A stretch of 64,000 nucleotides of DNA from Impatiens glandulifera (taxonomy: Eukaryota; Streptophyta; Magnoliopsida; Ericales; Balsaminaceae), in assembly GCF_907164915.1 (NCBI RefSeq), contig NC_061865.1, forward strand, positions 49,821,363-49,885,362, in the 5' to 3' direction. Below the pieces are notes generated by a model that saw nothing but the letters and a program-made list of their open reading frames with translations, did no database searches and was not told where the DNA came from. The translations under genes were made by a program, and so were the position numbers. Shown piece after piece: positions 1 through 11,100 of this stretch. The first letter of the stretch is position 1; each line of letters begins with the position of its first letter.

Positions 1-669
1 GAAGTAAGATTTGACACAAACCTAAAGTTATGTCCAATACAAAGACATGGCTCTATGAAATCGTATATCTCACCATTAGATTACAAGGTCGAATACCCTT
101 CTAGGGCATCCACCTCTCAAATAAGGGAAACAACGTTTTCAGAGGATTCGACTCCAATTACCGAAAAATTATATATCAATAGACAAAATATTGTTAGGGA
201 AAATAATACACAAACCCTAAACGGACCAAAACTGATAATGTCGGAAATGGACTTTTCTATTTAGATGATCAGTACACCCAAAATAGACTTCAATACTGGT
301 TCTCCAGCTAGAAAAATAATCTCCAATGAATTCAAAAATCCGGGTTATACCCAATTCAGAAAATGGTTTTTTGAAAGCTTTAACATTTCAGAAATAAAAC
401 AATTTGAAAAAGAATTTTATGAATTATGTACTGCTAAAAATGCTTTAATCCCTTTTACCTCTTGGTTCATAAGCACCTATGTAAAAAATTATATTTCGGT
501 AATTGAAAGAACTTTTAAATTAGAATCAGGGAAAACCTATTTAGGGACATATCCACCTCAACAACCTTTCCATATTGAAAAGGGAGAGAAAATAATAAAT
601 TCCGCGCCATATAAAAATTTAATTGAAAATGATATACTCCCAATAACATGCAAGCATATTCATAATTAA
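1..669 (+). pseudogene. Movement-protein ORF, 3' part, plus conserved domain upstream of coat protein
   Basis: The frame is open from base 1, so the N-terminus lies outside the window. An in-frame TAG at 262-264 interrupts it and an ATG follows at 265. The first part is placed as the end of the movement protein mainly by its position before the coat gene. The second part (265-669) is rich in aromatic residues, with KWFFESF, TSWF and a late YPPQQPF motif. This arrangement recurs just upstream of the coat region in many plant caulimovirid-like polyproteins. The stop TAA at 667-669 is followed by an ATG at 671, the compact spacing expected of a polycistronic pararetroviral RNA. The exact function of the second part is unknown. 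Confidence 0.6.
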
Positions 670-670
670 T

Positions 671-2259
671 ATGTTTGAACAACAAAATTACATAAGTCTG
701 TTCCTAAATATTCTAGGAGAACAATTACAATCCATAGAAAATAAAATTGAAAAATTAATAAAATTAATAAATGAAATCAAACCAGGTGCGTTTAAAATAA
801 CCCCAAAATAAAAAGAAGTTTTACCAACCTTCCAACCACCTCCAATCATATCTGATTTCAAACTAAGGCCAATGCAAGAATTTGAAAAAATTCTTGAAGA
901 AAAATTTAGCAAGCTAAGTATTAAGACCTTAGACAAAGAAAACAGAGATCAGATTAATAAAATAGATAAATGGGCTGATAAGCCTATACAAAGTAAATTT
1001 TACTATAATAGACCAACACCAATGGATGTTTTACATGAAGAATACACAGATACAATTGATATTAGTTATTCAGGAAACAAAATATATGAATGGAATATTG
1101 ATGAATATTCAAACAAACAAATTTATAATACAGTACATATGATGTTAATGTACTCAACAGTTTGTAAAAATAGTAAAAATAGTGATAAAACAATAGCAAC
1201 AATGATTGTTACTGGATTTACTGGACAATTAAAAGGTTGGTGGGATAATTATTTTTCCCAAGAAAATAGAGATTCTATTCTTAACACTGTAAAACAAGAA
1301 AACAATAGTCTAACTGAACATGCGGTTTATACACTAGCAATTAACATCATTGAGCACTTTACGGGAAGGTTCAGTGATAATAGTGATACAATTAGAACAT
1401 TATTACAAAATCTAAGGTGTAAGACACTTTCAGATTTTAGATGGTATAAAAATACCTTTTTAAGTAGAGTTATGGAACTCCCAGAATGTAATAATGTACA
1501 TTGGAAATCAAAATTTATTGACGGTCTTCCTAGCCTATTTGCTGAAAGAGTTAGAAGGAACCTCAAAAAGAGTCATTCAATGATACCATATGAAACTTAT
1601 ACATATGGTGTATTAATAGATACTTGTATACAAGAAGGGCTAGCCTTATGTAATGAAATAAGGTTAAACCAACAAATTAAAAGACAGAGTCAAAGTGAAA
1701 GACAACAATTAGGTCAATTCTGCCAACAATTTGGTATAGATAGTCCGACATCTAGAAAAGAAAAAGGGTGAAGTATAATAGGTTTCACAAATATAGAAAA
1801 CCATCCCAAAAATACTCAGACATAAAAAATGAGAGGAGGGAAGAAAAGGCTAAACACAAGTCAAAAAATTTCAAAAATAATATGAAATGCCACAACTGTG
1901 GAAAATTTGGACACACAACAAAATACTGTTGGACAAAGAAAAAAATTAATAATCTTGAAATCCCAGAAGACATAAAAAGATTAATAATCCAAACTTTACA
2001 AAACTCAGAATCTGAAGAATCTGATTCAGATTCAATAATTAGTGATTCTGAAATAGATGATCTAGATAATGAAAACATTTCAGAGTTAAACTCAGAAGAC
2101 TTTGAATGTGAGCCTTGCCGATCGGAATTAAATTGCCCTAAAAAAGAAACAAATAACCTAGATAAAAATATTGACAAATCAGAATTATATAGAATCATAT
2201 CTCAATTTTCAGATATGAAAGTTAATGTTTTAACATCAAATCATGCTTTTAATTATTAA
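671..2259 (+). pseudogene. Pararetroviral coat protein with CCHC zinc knuckle, interrupted
   Basis: The frame opens at ATG 671, is stopped by TAA at 809-811, resumes to 1771, and shifts by one base in the A5G3 run near 1761-1768 to continue to 2259. The middle part holds the caulimovirid capsid core (KGWWDNYF, then a long helical region with FIDGLPSLFAERV). The shifted part holds a basic stretch and the knuckle C-H-N-C-G-K-F-G-H-T-T-K-Y-C (CX2CX4HX4C, about 1900-1930), followed by an acidic Ser/Glu/Asp tail. Acidic tails and a basic-knuckle region are normal for capsid precursors of this family. One stop and one frameshift make it non-functional as read. Confidence 0.8.
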
Positions 2260-2392
2260 AAGCCATTAAAGACCCAAAATTAAGAATGCAGATCATAGAT
2301 TAGTTTAATTCTGAAGAAAGAACTTCATCCTCTAAAGAAGAAGAGGCAGAAAAAAGAGGTTAAATTATAATAATCATAATAAATCTTACACT

Positions 2393-2650
2393 ATGAGTAA
2401 AGTAATGAATCAACTTAGACACAAGATTCAAAACAAAGAAGAGAATACAACTCTCATAAATCTTTACAAAGAAATTAATAATTTAAAAGAAGAAATTAAG
2501 ATATTAAAAAAGAAGAATATTATACAAGAATCTAGAATAACTAAGCTTGAGGATAAACCTCACGAAAATAATCAATATAATGACAACCAAATAGAAATTG
2601 AAGAAAATATATTCTCAAATTTTTTTTTTATCCATAATAGAAATGGTTAA
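2393..2650 (+). CDS. Small coiled-coil ORF between coat and polymerase
   Basis: An 85-residue ORF lies between the coat and polymerase frames. It has a strong heptad-like Leu/Ile/Lys/Glu pattern in its middle (NNLKEEIKILKKKN), then an acidic end, and a T8 run near 2620 that yields a Phe-rich tail. Caulimovirids often carry a short coiled-coil virion-associated protein, and this position and pattern are compatible with that or with the N-terminus of the polymerase polyprotein in another frame. It overlaps the start of the polymerase frame by a few bases. Assignment is by context only. Confidence 0.4.
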   Translation: MSKVMNQLRHKIQNKEENTTLINLYKEINNLKEEIKILKKKNIIQESRITKLEDKPHENNQYNDNQIEIEENIFSNFFFIHNRNG

Positions 2651-4567
2651 ATCCCAAAAATGGCACATAAAAATATCTCTCCTAATAGATAATCATTATA
2701 CAAGGTCATTTACTGCCCTTGTTGATAGCGGAGCAAATTTAAATGTTATTCAAGAATGACTCATCCCTACTAGGTATTTTCATAAAACAAGCCATACCCT
2801 ATGGCATGTAGGTGGGGATAAACTCCAAATCCAATATAAGCTGCCAAAAGCCTATATATGTACTGATAATAAGTGCATTCCTCAAAGTATTATACTTATG
2901 AAAGATATATCAAATCAGGTTATACTTGGAACCCCATTTTAAAACACCATCTACCCTATTAAGATGATTGATAATAAAGGTATTATAGGAACTTTCCAAA
3001 AACATAATATTTTTCTAGAATTTATTGTGGAACCACTTACTAAAATGTTACATAGTATATATGATAATATCAAAGCAAAACAAGATCAAATATACTTTCT
3101 AAAACAAGAAATAAGTCTTATAACAATAGATGAACAACTAGAAAATCCTAAGTTACAAGAAAAAATAGCTCTGCTAAAAGACCAACTTTCAATAGATATT
3201 TGTAATGAACATCCTAATGCATTCTGGGATAGAAAGAAACATATAGTTTCACTACTCTATGAGGAATCTTTTAATGAAATATTCCTACAAAGGCAAGACC
3301 TTACCAAATGAATTCAGAATATCTAGAATTATGTAAAAAGGAGATAGTTGCGCTATTACAGAATGGGTTAATAAGTCCATCACAATCACCCTGGTCATGT
3401 ACGACTTTCTATGTAAATAAACATTTAGAAATCGAAAGAGGCGTGCCAAGGTTAGTAATAAACTATAAACCCCTTAACAAGGTATTAAAATGGATTAGGC
3501 GTCCAATTTCTAATAAAAATGATCTATTAGATAGGTTGTATGATAGTTTAATATTCTCAAAATTTGACTTAAAATCAGGATATTGGCAAATTCAGATTGA
3601 AAAATCTGACAGATATAAAACAGCATTCAATGTCCCTATAGGACATTATGAATGGAATGTGATGCCATTTGGATTAAAAAATGCTCCATCCGAATTTAAA
3701 AAAATTATGAATAATATCTTCAATCCTTATAGCACATTTATAATTGTTTACATTAATGATATATTAGTCAATTCAAAAACAATTGAAACCCATTTTAAAC
3801 ATTTAAATATGTTCAAAACAATAATAACTCAAAATGAATTAGTAATTTCTAAACCAAAAATGGATCTTTTCAAAACAAGAATAAGGTTTTTAGGTTATAT
3901 CATTGAAAAGGGAAATATTACTCCTATTAATAGAAACATAGAATTTGCGGAAAAATTCCCGAATATAATCACTAATAAAACACAGTTAGGCAGCCTCAAT
4001 TATGTGGCTCCATACTATAAAAATTTAATAGTTGATACATCAATCTTATATGAAAGGCTGAAGAAAAATCCAAAGCCATGGTCAACCCATCATACAGATG
4101 CAATTAAAAGAATTAAAAATAAAGTAAAAGTGTTTCCTTGTTTAATGATAAGTAACCCAAATTGGGAAAAGATAATTGAGACTAACGCTTCTGACATAGG
4201 ATTTGGAGGAATATTAACTCAATTAGATCCAGAAACAAAACAAGTCTATCGTGTCAGATTCCATTCAGGAAAATGGAACAATTCTCAAAAGAATCATGCG
4301 ACAGTCGCCAAAGAAATTCTTGCAATAGTCAAATGTGTTTTGAAATTTCAAGATGATTTATATAATCAAAAATTTATTATACGAACAGACTGCAATGCAG
4401 CTAAATTCATGTTCCCAAAAGATTTTAAACATGATGTATCAAAACAAATGTTCGCCAGATGGCAAGCTCATTTAGCCCCATTTGATTTTGAAATAACATA
4501 CAAAAAATGGATAGATAATAATCTTCCTGATTTCTTGACCCGTGAATTTTTAAATTTACAGGAATGA
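2643..4567 (+). pseudogene. Pararetroviral polymerase: aspartic protease, reverse transcriptase, RNase H (inactive)
   Basis: The protease begins near ATG 2643 with active-site VDSGAN (GAT at 2724-2726) and a later ILGTPF motif. In-frame stops lie at 2757-2759 and 2940-2942. A frameshift around 3303-3311 links to the RT/RNase H frame, which is open to 4567. RT shows RLVINYKPLN, FSKFDLKSGYWQI, NVMPFGLKNAPSEF and the catalytic box, read as YIND with AAT at 3755-3757 where YxDD is expected. RNase H reads ETNASD with AAC at 4184-4186 in place of the first catalytic Asp codon, and ends with LPDFLTREF, typical of Caulimoviridae. No integrase follows. The stop overlaps the next ATG by four bases. The enzyme is dead by at least five independent lesions. 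Confidence 0.9.
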
Positions 4568-5811
4568 GCGGAAGGGGTTATGAATCTTTCTCTAATAGAG
4601 GAAGAGGATCCTCCTCTATTAGAGGAAGAGGTTGGGGCAGAACACCAGAGATCATATCTTAGTATGGTAAATAGAAGCTGATGGCAATGGATCTCTCCCA
4701 AAGTACGGACAGTCAAAAAGACAATCCAACGTACGCCAGAATACTGGGAGATGAAGAATTAGAATCTAATAATATTGGATTTATGAGAAATGAATATAAA
4801 GAAATTATATTTCTCTTAGAAGAAAAAGACCTCAAATGGAAAAGTGAGTCATGGACAATAATGCAAAGGTATTTGAATAATACATCCACACCATCAAGGA
4901 CTTATAAGTCCCGAATATTTTACGAACAAATACTTATTCAAAGTGAATCATGTGAAATATCACATTTCTCTGGCGCAAATAAAGAAATTTATAATTTTAG
5001 CAAAATGATAATAAAAAGATAATTTCCTTAGAAGATTGGGGAATATTCCCAATGAAAGAAAGAGAATTGTCGTTTAATAAGACAACGACAATAAAATTTA
5101 ATTATTGGGATTATTGTGATGCCTTTACTAAGGCACTAAATTATGAGAGTAATAAATATAAACATTCCTGGTTCATCAAGGTATGTGCGAATGTCTATAG
5201 AGGAGAAATCCCCCACTGGTTCATAAATTGGTTTTACTGCTTTGGTCCTAGCTCAAAGGTTTTATCAGAAGAAATCAAGGTCCTATTTGATAAATGGAGC
5301 GAGGTATCTCCCCAGCTTCTGAAAAAACAAAAAGCTAATTTATACATTGAAGGAATAGCTTCATGTTTCTTTTTTACAGAATTTTCCATTCCCTGGATTT
5401 GGAAATGGATACCTGAATTTGGTTATACCAAAACAGGCATTCCCTGTTTATTTAGATAATCCCATTATAAATTTTGGGATAAAATGATGAGAATAGATCA
5501 GGAAACGAATGAGCGATTCGGGAAAGAGATAATGGATCTCCTACACCAACAAATAAGTATGTATGAAGAAAAACGACAAGTAGCTGAAGCACCTCCCCGT
5601 TTGATTATATCTCAAAAAATTCCGAATGAGGTCAGAAAACTTATCCAAAAGCCAAATGATATCTGCATACATTGAAGAAATGAAGAAAGACTTCATGTCC
5701 AAATTTGAAGATGATAATAAATCAACTAAATCATATTCAACTATGGCATCTGATTATCTACAAGACGCTCAAAGTGATGTCGGAATTGAAGACATTTTTG
5801 AAGCAATCTAA
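4564..5811 (+). pseudogene. Transactivator/inclusion-body-like ORF of the pararetrovirus, fragmented
   Basis: The ORF starts at an ATG overlapping the polymerase stop (ATGA, 4564-4567) and opens with an Arg/Gly-rich segment (two RGRG-type clusters). In-frame TAGs lie at 4660-4662 and 4672-4674. A one-base shift near 5015 links to 5052-5459, a TAA at 5457-5459 interrupts, and a second shift near 5650 links to the last segment, ending at 5811. The central part is aromatic (HSWFIK, IPHWFINWFYCFGPSSK, IPWIWKWIPEFGY), a pattern seen in the last ORF of many plant caulimovirid-like elements. By position (after RNase H, before the promoter) it corresponds to the translational transactivator ORF. I could not confirm this by motif alone. 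Confidence 0.55.
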
Positions 5812-5882
5812 AACACTTTGGTTGAAAAATTTTCAAGAAAAGACGTTGGATCATCATCCAGCCAGTTCAAGATTTAAAGGGG

Positions 5883-6006
5883 AAACAAGATCCATAATGT
5901 GCGGAAAAACCTATCCCAGGAATCCCAGGAGGCACTCTTTACAGAAGAAGGAGACAAGATCCGTAATTTGCGGAAAAACTTATCCCGAGAATCCCAAGAG
6001 TCACTG
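5883..6006 (+). repeat. Tandem direct repeat, 69-bp period, upstream of pararetroviral promoter
   Basis: Two imperfect copies of a segment beginning ACAAGATCC and containing GCGGAAAAAC and TATCCC start near 5885 and 5954, offset 69 bases. They sit after the transactivator-like ORF and 30-150 bases before the TATA-like site, the position of enhancer elements in caulimovirid large intergenic regions. Confidence 0.75.
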
Positions 6007-6037
6007 TTCAATTTTTTAACTTTTGTAAAATATTTTC

Positions 6038-6172
6038 CTTTAAATAGCTGTTCATGTTCGGTTAATAGGGGAGGCGAAAACGACCCCTGAAGTCTGTATT
6101 GTACTCTCTCTCTTTATTGTACTCTCTATCACTATCACCCTCTTGTAATATATTTCAAGTTGGATCAATAAA
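6038..6172 (+). promoter_or_regulatory. Pararetroviral core promoter and poly(A) signal (terminal-redundancy region)
   Basis: A TATA-like TTAAATA lies at 6040-6046. A pyrimidine-rich leader follows, in which ATTGTACTCTCT occurs twice (about 6099 and 6117), and an AATAAA lies at 6167-6172. A promoter followed about 100-130 bases later by a poly(A) signal is how caulimovirids make a terminally redundant genomic RNA. Transcription start would be near 6070. Activity in the host is not implied. Confidence 0.6.
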
Positions 6173-6574
6173 AGTTTGAAGGACAGTGTGTTTAGCCATC
6201 AATTTCGGGTATGTTTCTATTCTTTCTACGTATTTAATTATATGCTTTAAATGTTAAGCCTAATAGGCTAATCTCGTTAGGTGTTGATCATGTCGGCTAA
6301 CTACCCTACCTAAAATAAAAAAAAAGAGTAATTAATAAATAATTAAAGCTTATCTTAGAAGTTTGAATGAACATCAAGTATGGATTTGAAGTGTCGATCC
6401 CTTTTATAAAATGGTACTTTAATTTGTGTTCCTGTTTAGTCATATTTGGCCACAGTTTAGGCACGTTGGATATTGTGAAACTTTAAATTAAAGTTAAGTA
6501 TTATAATTGGTTGATATGCATTTCTATATACCTAAACAAGGGTTGTTCCTCTTCAGACTCTCTTTATGAGCTCT

Positions 6575-6584
6575 ATTATATATA

Positions 6585-6642
<58 letters not shown>
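6575..6642. repeat. (TA)n microsatellite at pararetrovirus end
   Basis: Nearly pure alternating TA with one TTTA interruption. It abuts the inferred leader of the pararetrovirus. Confidence 0.95.
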
Positions 6643-6643
<1 letters not shown>

Positions 6644-7759
6644 CTTAACATTACTGCTTTCTTATTCGCGATAATTTATTCTCTTCGGTGTTGTCTCCTC
6701 ACTAAGTGCTCTTCGTAAAATAAAATTAACCCACCAAGATAGTCCAGCGGTAAGAGTCGGCTTAAGAGACTAAAATGTTACGGGTTCGTTTACATCTGAA
6801 AATATAAATATTATATATATATATATATATATATTATATTTTTAGATTGATTCTTTATAAATTTATCAACAAATTGTCTAGAAAAATATCTTAAACTTTA
6901 TTTCACTCATTCATATTTTCCTAATTCTAAATTATTATATTTATTTTTCTAATTCTTAATAGAGGTAGAATCTCATCTTCTTAAAAAAAAAAAAAAAAAA
7001 AAAATTCTACTTTTATTCCTTAATTTATATTTTCTTAATTGATATATTAGTTTATTTAATTATTAATATAATGTTATAACTGATTTAATTTTATCAGGTT
7101 ATACTTTTAAGAATTTATCAGTTATTATCACTTAATTTTTTTCTTTTTCTTTTTCCATAATTTCACTTTTATTTTTTGATAAAATATTTTTTTTTAGTTT
7201 TAACAATACTTTTTTTACCGTTACTATGGAGTAAACATTTTCAACAATTAAAAAGTGAGAACGGAACTTCGTAATAAAATATATGATAATTTATTTATAA
7301 ACTTTTTGACTCTCTATATTGAACATGATTTATAAATATATATATTATTATAGATGAATTTTACGTTTTAAAATTAGATAATTTTCCATTTATTTTAATA
7401 TTTTAGTATAGCTTTTATATATATATATATAATTTGTTATATTAAATTTAAGCCCACTCGAATGTGAATTCCTATATACGTTCCTCCTGACGGTGGGTTT
7501 ATAACGGTGGGTGTCATGCTACCTTATTTCAAATGTGGTAGCTCCCATATTTTTTTAACTTTTTAATAAATGTACAATCAAATAAACCTAATTATTATAT
7601 AATTCTAAAATTTAACTATATCTATTTTTTCTTAAACTACTTAATAAAATACAAATCAAACAAACCACGAATACTATATATCCCTAAATCTCTTTCTTAA
7701 TCTCAAATCTCTTCAATGCTTCCACCCAATAAAAATCCTGTTTTTACCTCATTTATATC
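6643..7759. other. AT-rich intergenic stretch left of the gypsy element
   Basis: No gene is seen. It contains a SINE-like piece (6730-6830), short TA and A/T runs, and near 7665-7700 a promoter-like context (CTATATAT then pyrimidine-rich sequence) just before the retrotransposon insertion point at 7759/7760. No protein of recognisable family spans the insertion site when the two flanks are read together. Confidence 0.6.
6730..6830 (+). mobile_element. tRNA-derived SINE-like fragment
   Basis: GATAGTCCAGCGGTAAGAG resembles an RNA polymerase III A box and GGGTTCG about 35 bases later resembles a B box. The 3' part runs into AT repeat. No cloverleaf can be drawn, so it is not a tRNA gene. The same head recurs on the minus strand at 17699-17801. 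Confidence 0.5.
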
Positions 7760-8129
7760 TGATGCTGGAATTGGGAAGCCTCTAGAAGTCAAGAAGATAA
7801 GATCAAATTAATGAAGAATTAATGAAGGGTGGTAGAATTCAAATAGTCACTTTTGGAGATCGACCGTCATAATATTTAATTATCTACTAATAAAGTTTAT
7901 TTACTTCTTTTTGGAGAGTTGTTCCAACTTCTTAGTTTTGCCTATTTGTAGGCCTTTTTGTAATCGTGAGAGACAACTCACTTTTGATAATAATTACTTT
8001 GAGCTTTAAGCTTGTTTAGAAGTTTATCTTCTATTTTTCTTGCTCTAAACTCTTTTGGTGGATTCCTAGAGTGAAGAGTGTCGATTGATTTCTTGTGTTA
8101 CTTCATATCTCTCTAATTTATCGGTGTCA
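7760..8129 (+). repeat. 5' LTR of the gypsy element
   Basis: 370 bases, TG...CA ends. It matches 12505-12874 except at two substitutions near its start, with no length difference. Confidence 0.97.
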
Positions 8130-8132
8130 AAG

Positions 8133-8144
8133 TGGTATCAGAGC
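8133..8144 (+). other. Primer-binding site, tRNA-iMet
   Basis: TGGTATCAGAGC lies three bases after the 5' LTR and is complementary to the 3' end of plant initiator Met tRNA. Confidence 0.95.
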
Positions 8145-8155
8145 TTTGGTTTACA

Positions 8156-11100
8156 ATGGTTGGTCGGAGAAGAAGAGGACCAAACGATGATGAACCTAAA
8201 CCTCGTCAAAGAGACCTTCGTGATATTGAGTTAGAAGATTTAAGGAGACAAGTGCAGCAACTCGAACAACGCCTTGCACGTGGCGAATATCGTGAACATG
8301 ATGTTGATGGTCATGGTTCAGATGATGATTCAAGAATTAATGATGAGGATTTCAATCCATTTCATGATGATAATGACGCAAGTGACCGTGCATCTCGTGG
8401 TCAACGGTTCCAAAGAAACAATGTCCGCCACAGGTTTTTGGATTTTAAAGTTGATATTCCAGATTTTGAAGGAAGAAATAATCCTGATGAATTCATTGAC
8501 TGGCTCAATACCGTTGAGAGAATTTTTGAGTTCAAAGATGTTCAAGAAGATAACAAGGTGAAGTTAGTGGTTATCAAATTAAAAAAATATTCGTCCATTT
8601 GGTGGGAACACCTTAAGAAGCAACGTGTGCGTGATGGCAAGAAAAAGATCAAAACATGGGACAAAATGAAGAAGGAGTTAAGGAGGAAATTTTTGCCGAA
8701 TAATTATCGCCAAGATGCTTTTCTCAAATATCACAACTTCAGGCAGAAGGATCTATCTGTGGAAGACTACGTGGCTGAATTTGAAAATCTTATGATGCGA
8801 TGCGATGTTTTGGAGCCGGAAGAACAAACTATTGCTCGTTTTCTTGGAGGGCTACGATATGAAATTGGAAATGTGGTCCAATTGCAGCAATATTTGACAT
8901 ATAATGATGTATGTCAGTTGGCTCTCAAAGTTGAAAAACAACAAAAAAAAATCGAGTCATTTTGGGGGACGTTTCTCATCGGGTAGTGGTGCCTATAACC
9001 GAGGAAGTGCTTCTACTTCCAAGAACAGTCCAGCTATAAAAGACGTAAAACATAAATCTTTTACAAGTAAGGATGGTGGTGCTGCTAGTTTTGAAAAATC
9101 AAGTGGTCCAACTAATCAAAAAACTTGTTTCAAGTGCAAAGGGTTCGGACATTTTGCCGCTGATTGTCCAAATCGAAGAATCATTACTCTCGTTGAGGAA
9201 GAGTATGAAGAAGAGAATGAAGAGACAACACCAATTTACGATGAATGTAACGAGGAGGGAGATATCACTTATGAAGATTATGGGGAAGCTTTAGTAATAC
9301 GGCGTATCCTCAACGCCACTTATGTTCCAGATGATTCATGGCTTCGTAATAATATTTTTCACACTAGATGCACGTCAAATGGCAAGGTGTGTGACATCAT
9401 TGTCGATGGAGGAAGCTGCGAAAATGTTGTGGCTACAGCTATGGTGGAGAAGCTGCAATTAAAAACTGAAAATCATCCTCGACCTTACAAATTATCATGG
9501 CTTCGGAAAGGTAATGAAGTAAAGGTAAATAATCGATGTCTCGTTCAATTTTCTATTGGAGAAAAGTACAAAGATGAAGTTTGGTGTGATGTTATCCCTA
9601 TGGATGTTTGTCATTTGCTTCTTGGAAGACCTTGGCAATTTGATAGGAAAACGCAACATGATGGATTCAAAAATACCTATACTTTTATAAAAGATGGCGA
9701 GAAAATAATTTTGGGGCCTTCAAGAATGAAGGACATTGTTAAGCCATCAAAGGAAGAAGGAAATAATTTGCTCGCCAAATCACAATTTGAGGATGTAATG
9801 AATGAATCATTAGGGGCGTTTGCATTGGTGGTTTTGGAAGAAAACAAGGAAGATAATATTATTCCTCTACAAGTGCGACCTCTTTTACAAGAATTTGTTG
9901 ATGTCGTACCTGAAGAGATTCCTACGGGTCTTCCTCCCATGCGAAATATTCAACATTGTGTAGATCTAATCCCTGGTGCGTCAATCCCAAATAAAGCTGC
10001 TTATAGAATGAATCATAAGGAATATGAAGAGTTGCAGCGACAAGTTGAAGACTTGCTGGCAAGAGGTCTTATACAAGAAAGTAAGAGTCCTTGTGCTGTG
10101 CCAGCACTTCTTGTGCCAAAAAAGATGGTTCGTGGCGTATGTGTGTTGATAGTAGGGCAGTGAATAAAATCACGATCAAATACCGTTTTCCTATTCCTCG
10201 CCTCGATGATCTCTTTGATCAACTTCACGGCTTCAAAATTGGTTCTAAGATTGATTTACGGAGTGGCTATCATCAAATTCGAATGCGGCCTGGAGATGAG
10301 TGGAAAACCGCTTTCAAGACCAGAGATGGTCTTTACGAGTGGCTGGTTATGCCATTTGGACTTTCTAATGCACCCTCTACATTTATGCGACTTATGAATC
10401 ACATGTTTAAACCATTTATTGGGAAATTTGTTGTTGTCTATTTTGACGATATTCTTGTGTACAGCTCTAGTCCAGAAGAGCATTTAAATCATCTTCGACA
10501 AGTTTTTAGGGTGCTAAGAGAACAGAAGTTATATGCCAATTTGAAGAAATGTCACTTCTTCACTGACAGCCTCGTCTTTTTGGGCTACAATATTTCTTCC
10601 GACGGTATCAAGATGGATCGAGACAAGATTGAAGCTATCTTAAGTTGGCCAATCCCTAAGACTATTCATGATATTCGGAGTTTTCATGGCTTGGCTTCAT
10701 TTTACCGCAGGTTTATCAAAAATTTTAGCACTATCATTGCTCCTATAACTGAATGTTTGAAAGGTGGTAGTTTCAAGTGGACGGAGAAAGCATTAAAAAG
10801 CTTTGAACTTCTCAAGAAAAAAATCACGGAAGCTCCAATTTTGCAACTTCCAGATTTCGGAAGGGTATTTGAAGTAGATTGTGATGCTTCTAACGTGGGG
10901 ATCGGAGGAGTTCTTAGCCAAGAAGGCAGACCCATTGCTTTCTTTAGTGAGATGATGAATAACTCCCGACGCAATTATTCAACATACGACAAGGAGTTCT
11001 TTGCCCTTGTTCGTACCTTGGATCATTGGCAGCATTATCTACTACACAAGGAGTTTGTTCTCTTCTCGGATCATGAAGCATTGAAGTACTTGAATTCACA

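Larger units (their letters stand above)
1..6574 (+). mobile_element. Endogenous pararetrovirus (Caulimoviridae-type), decayed and truncated at the window edge
   Basis: The stretch carries, in order on one strand, the end of a movement-type ORF, a coat protein with a CCHC knuckle, a small coiled-coil ORF, protease-RT-RNase H, a transactivator-like ORF, and a TATA/poly(A) region. No integrase and no LTRs are visible, and the ORFs are separate and nearly abutting, which fits Caulimoviridae rather than an LTR retrotransposon. Every larger ORF is broken by stops or frameshifts, so this is an old nuclear copy. The left end lies outside the window; the right end is taken at the (TA)n tract, and the sequence after 6172 is assigned to the viral leader only by inference. 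Genus is not assigned. Confidence 0.85.

Noticed and set aside
1..6574. LTR retrotransposon reading of the first 6.5 kb
   Set aside because: No integrase, no LTR pair, separate coat and transactivator-like ORFs, and a TATA-to-poly(A) arrangement typical of pararetroviruses.
8943..8951. Programmed ribosomal frameshift at the A9 run in gag-pol
   Set aside because: Chromoviruses of this type use a single gag-pol frame, and a second, equivalent break occurs near RT, so simple indels are more likely.
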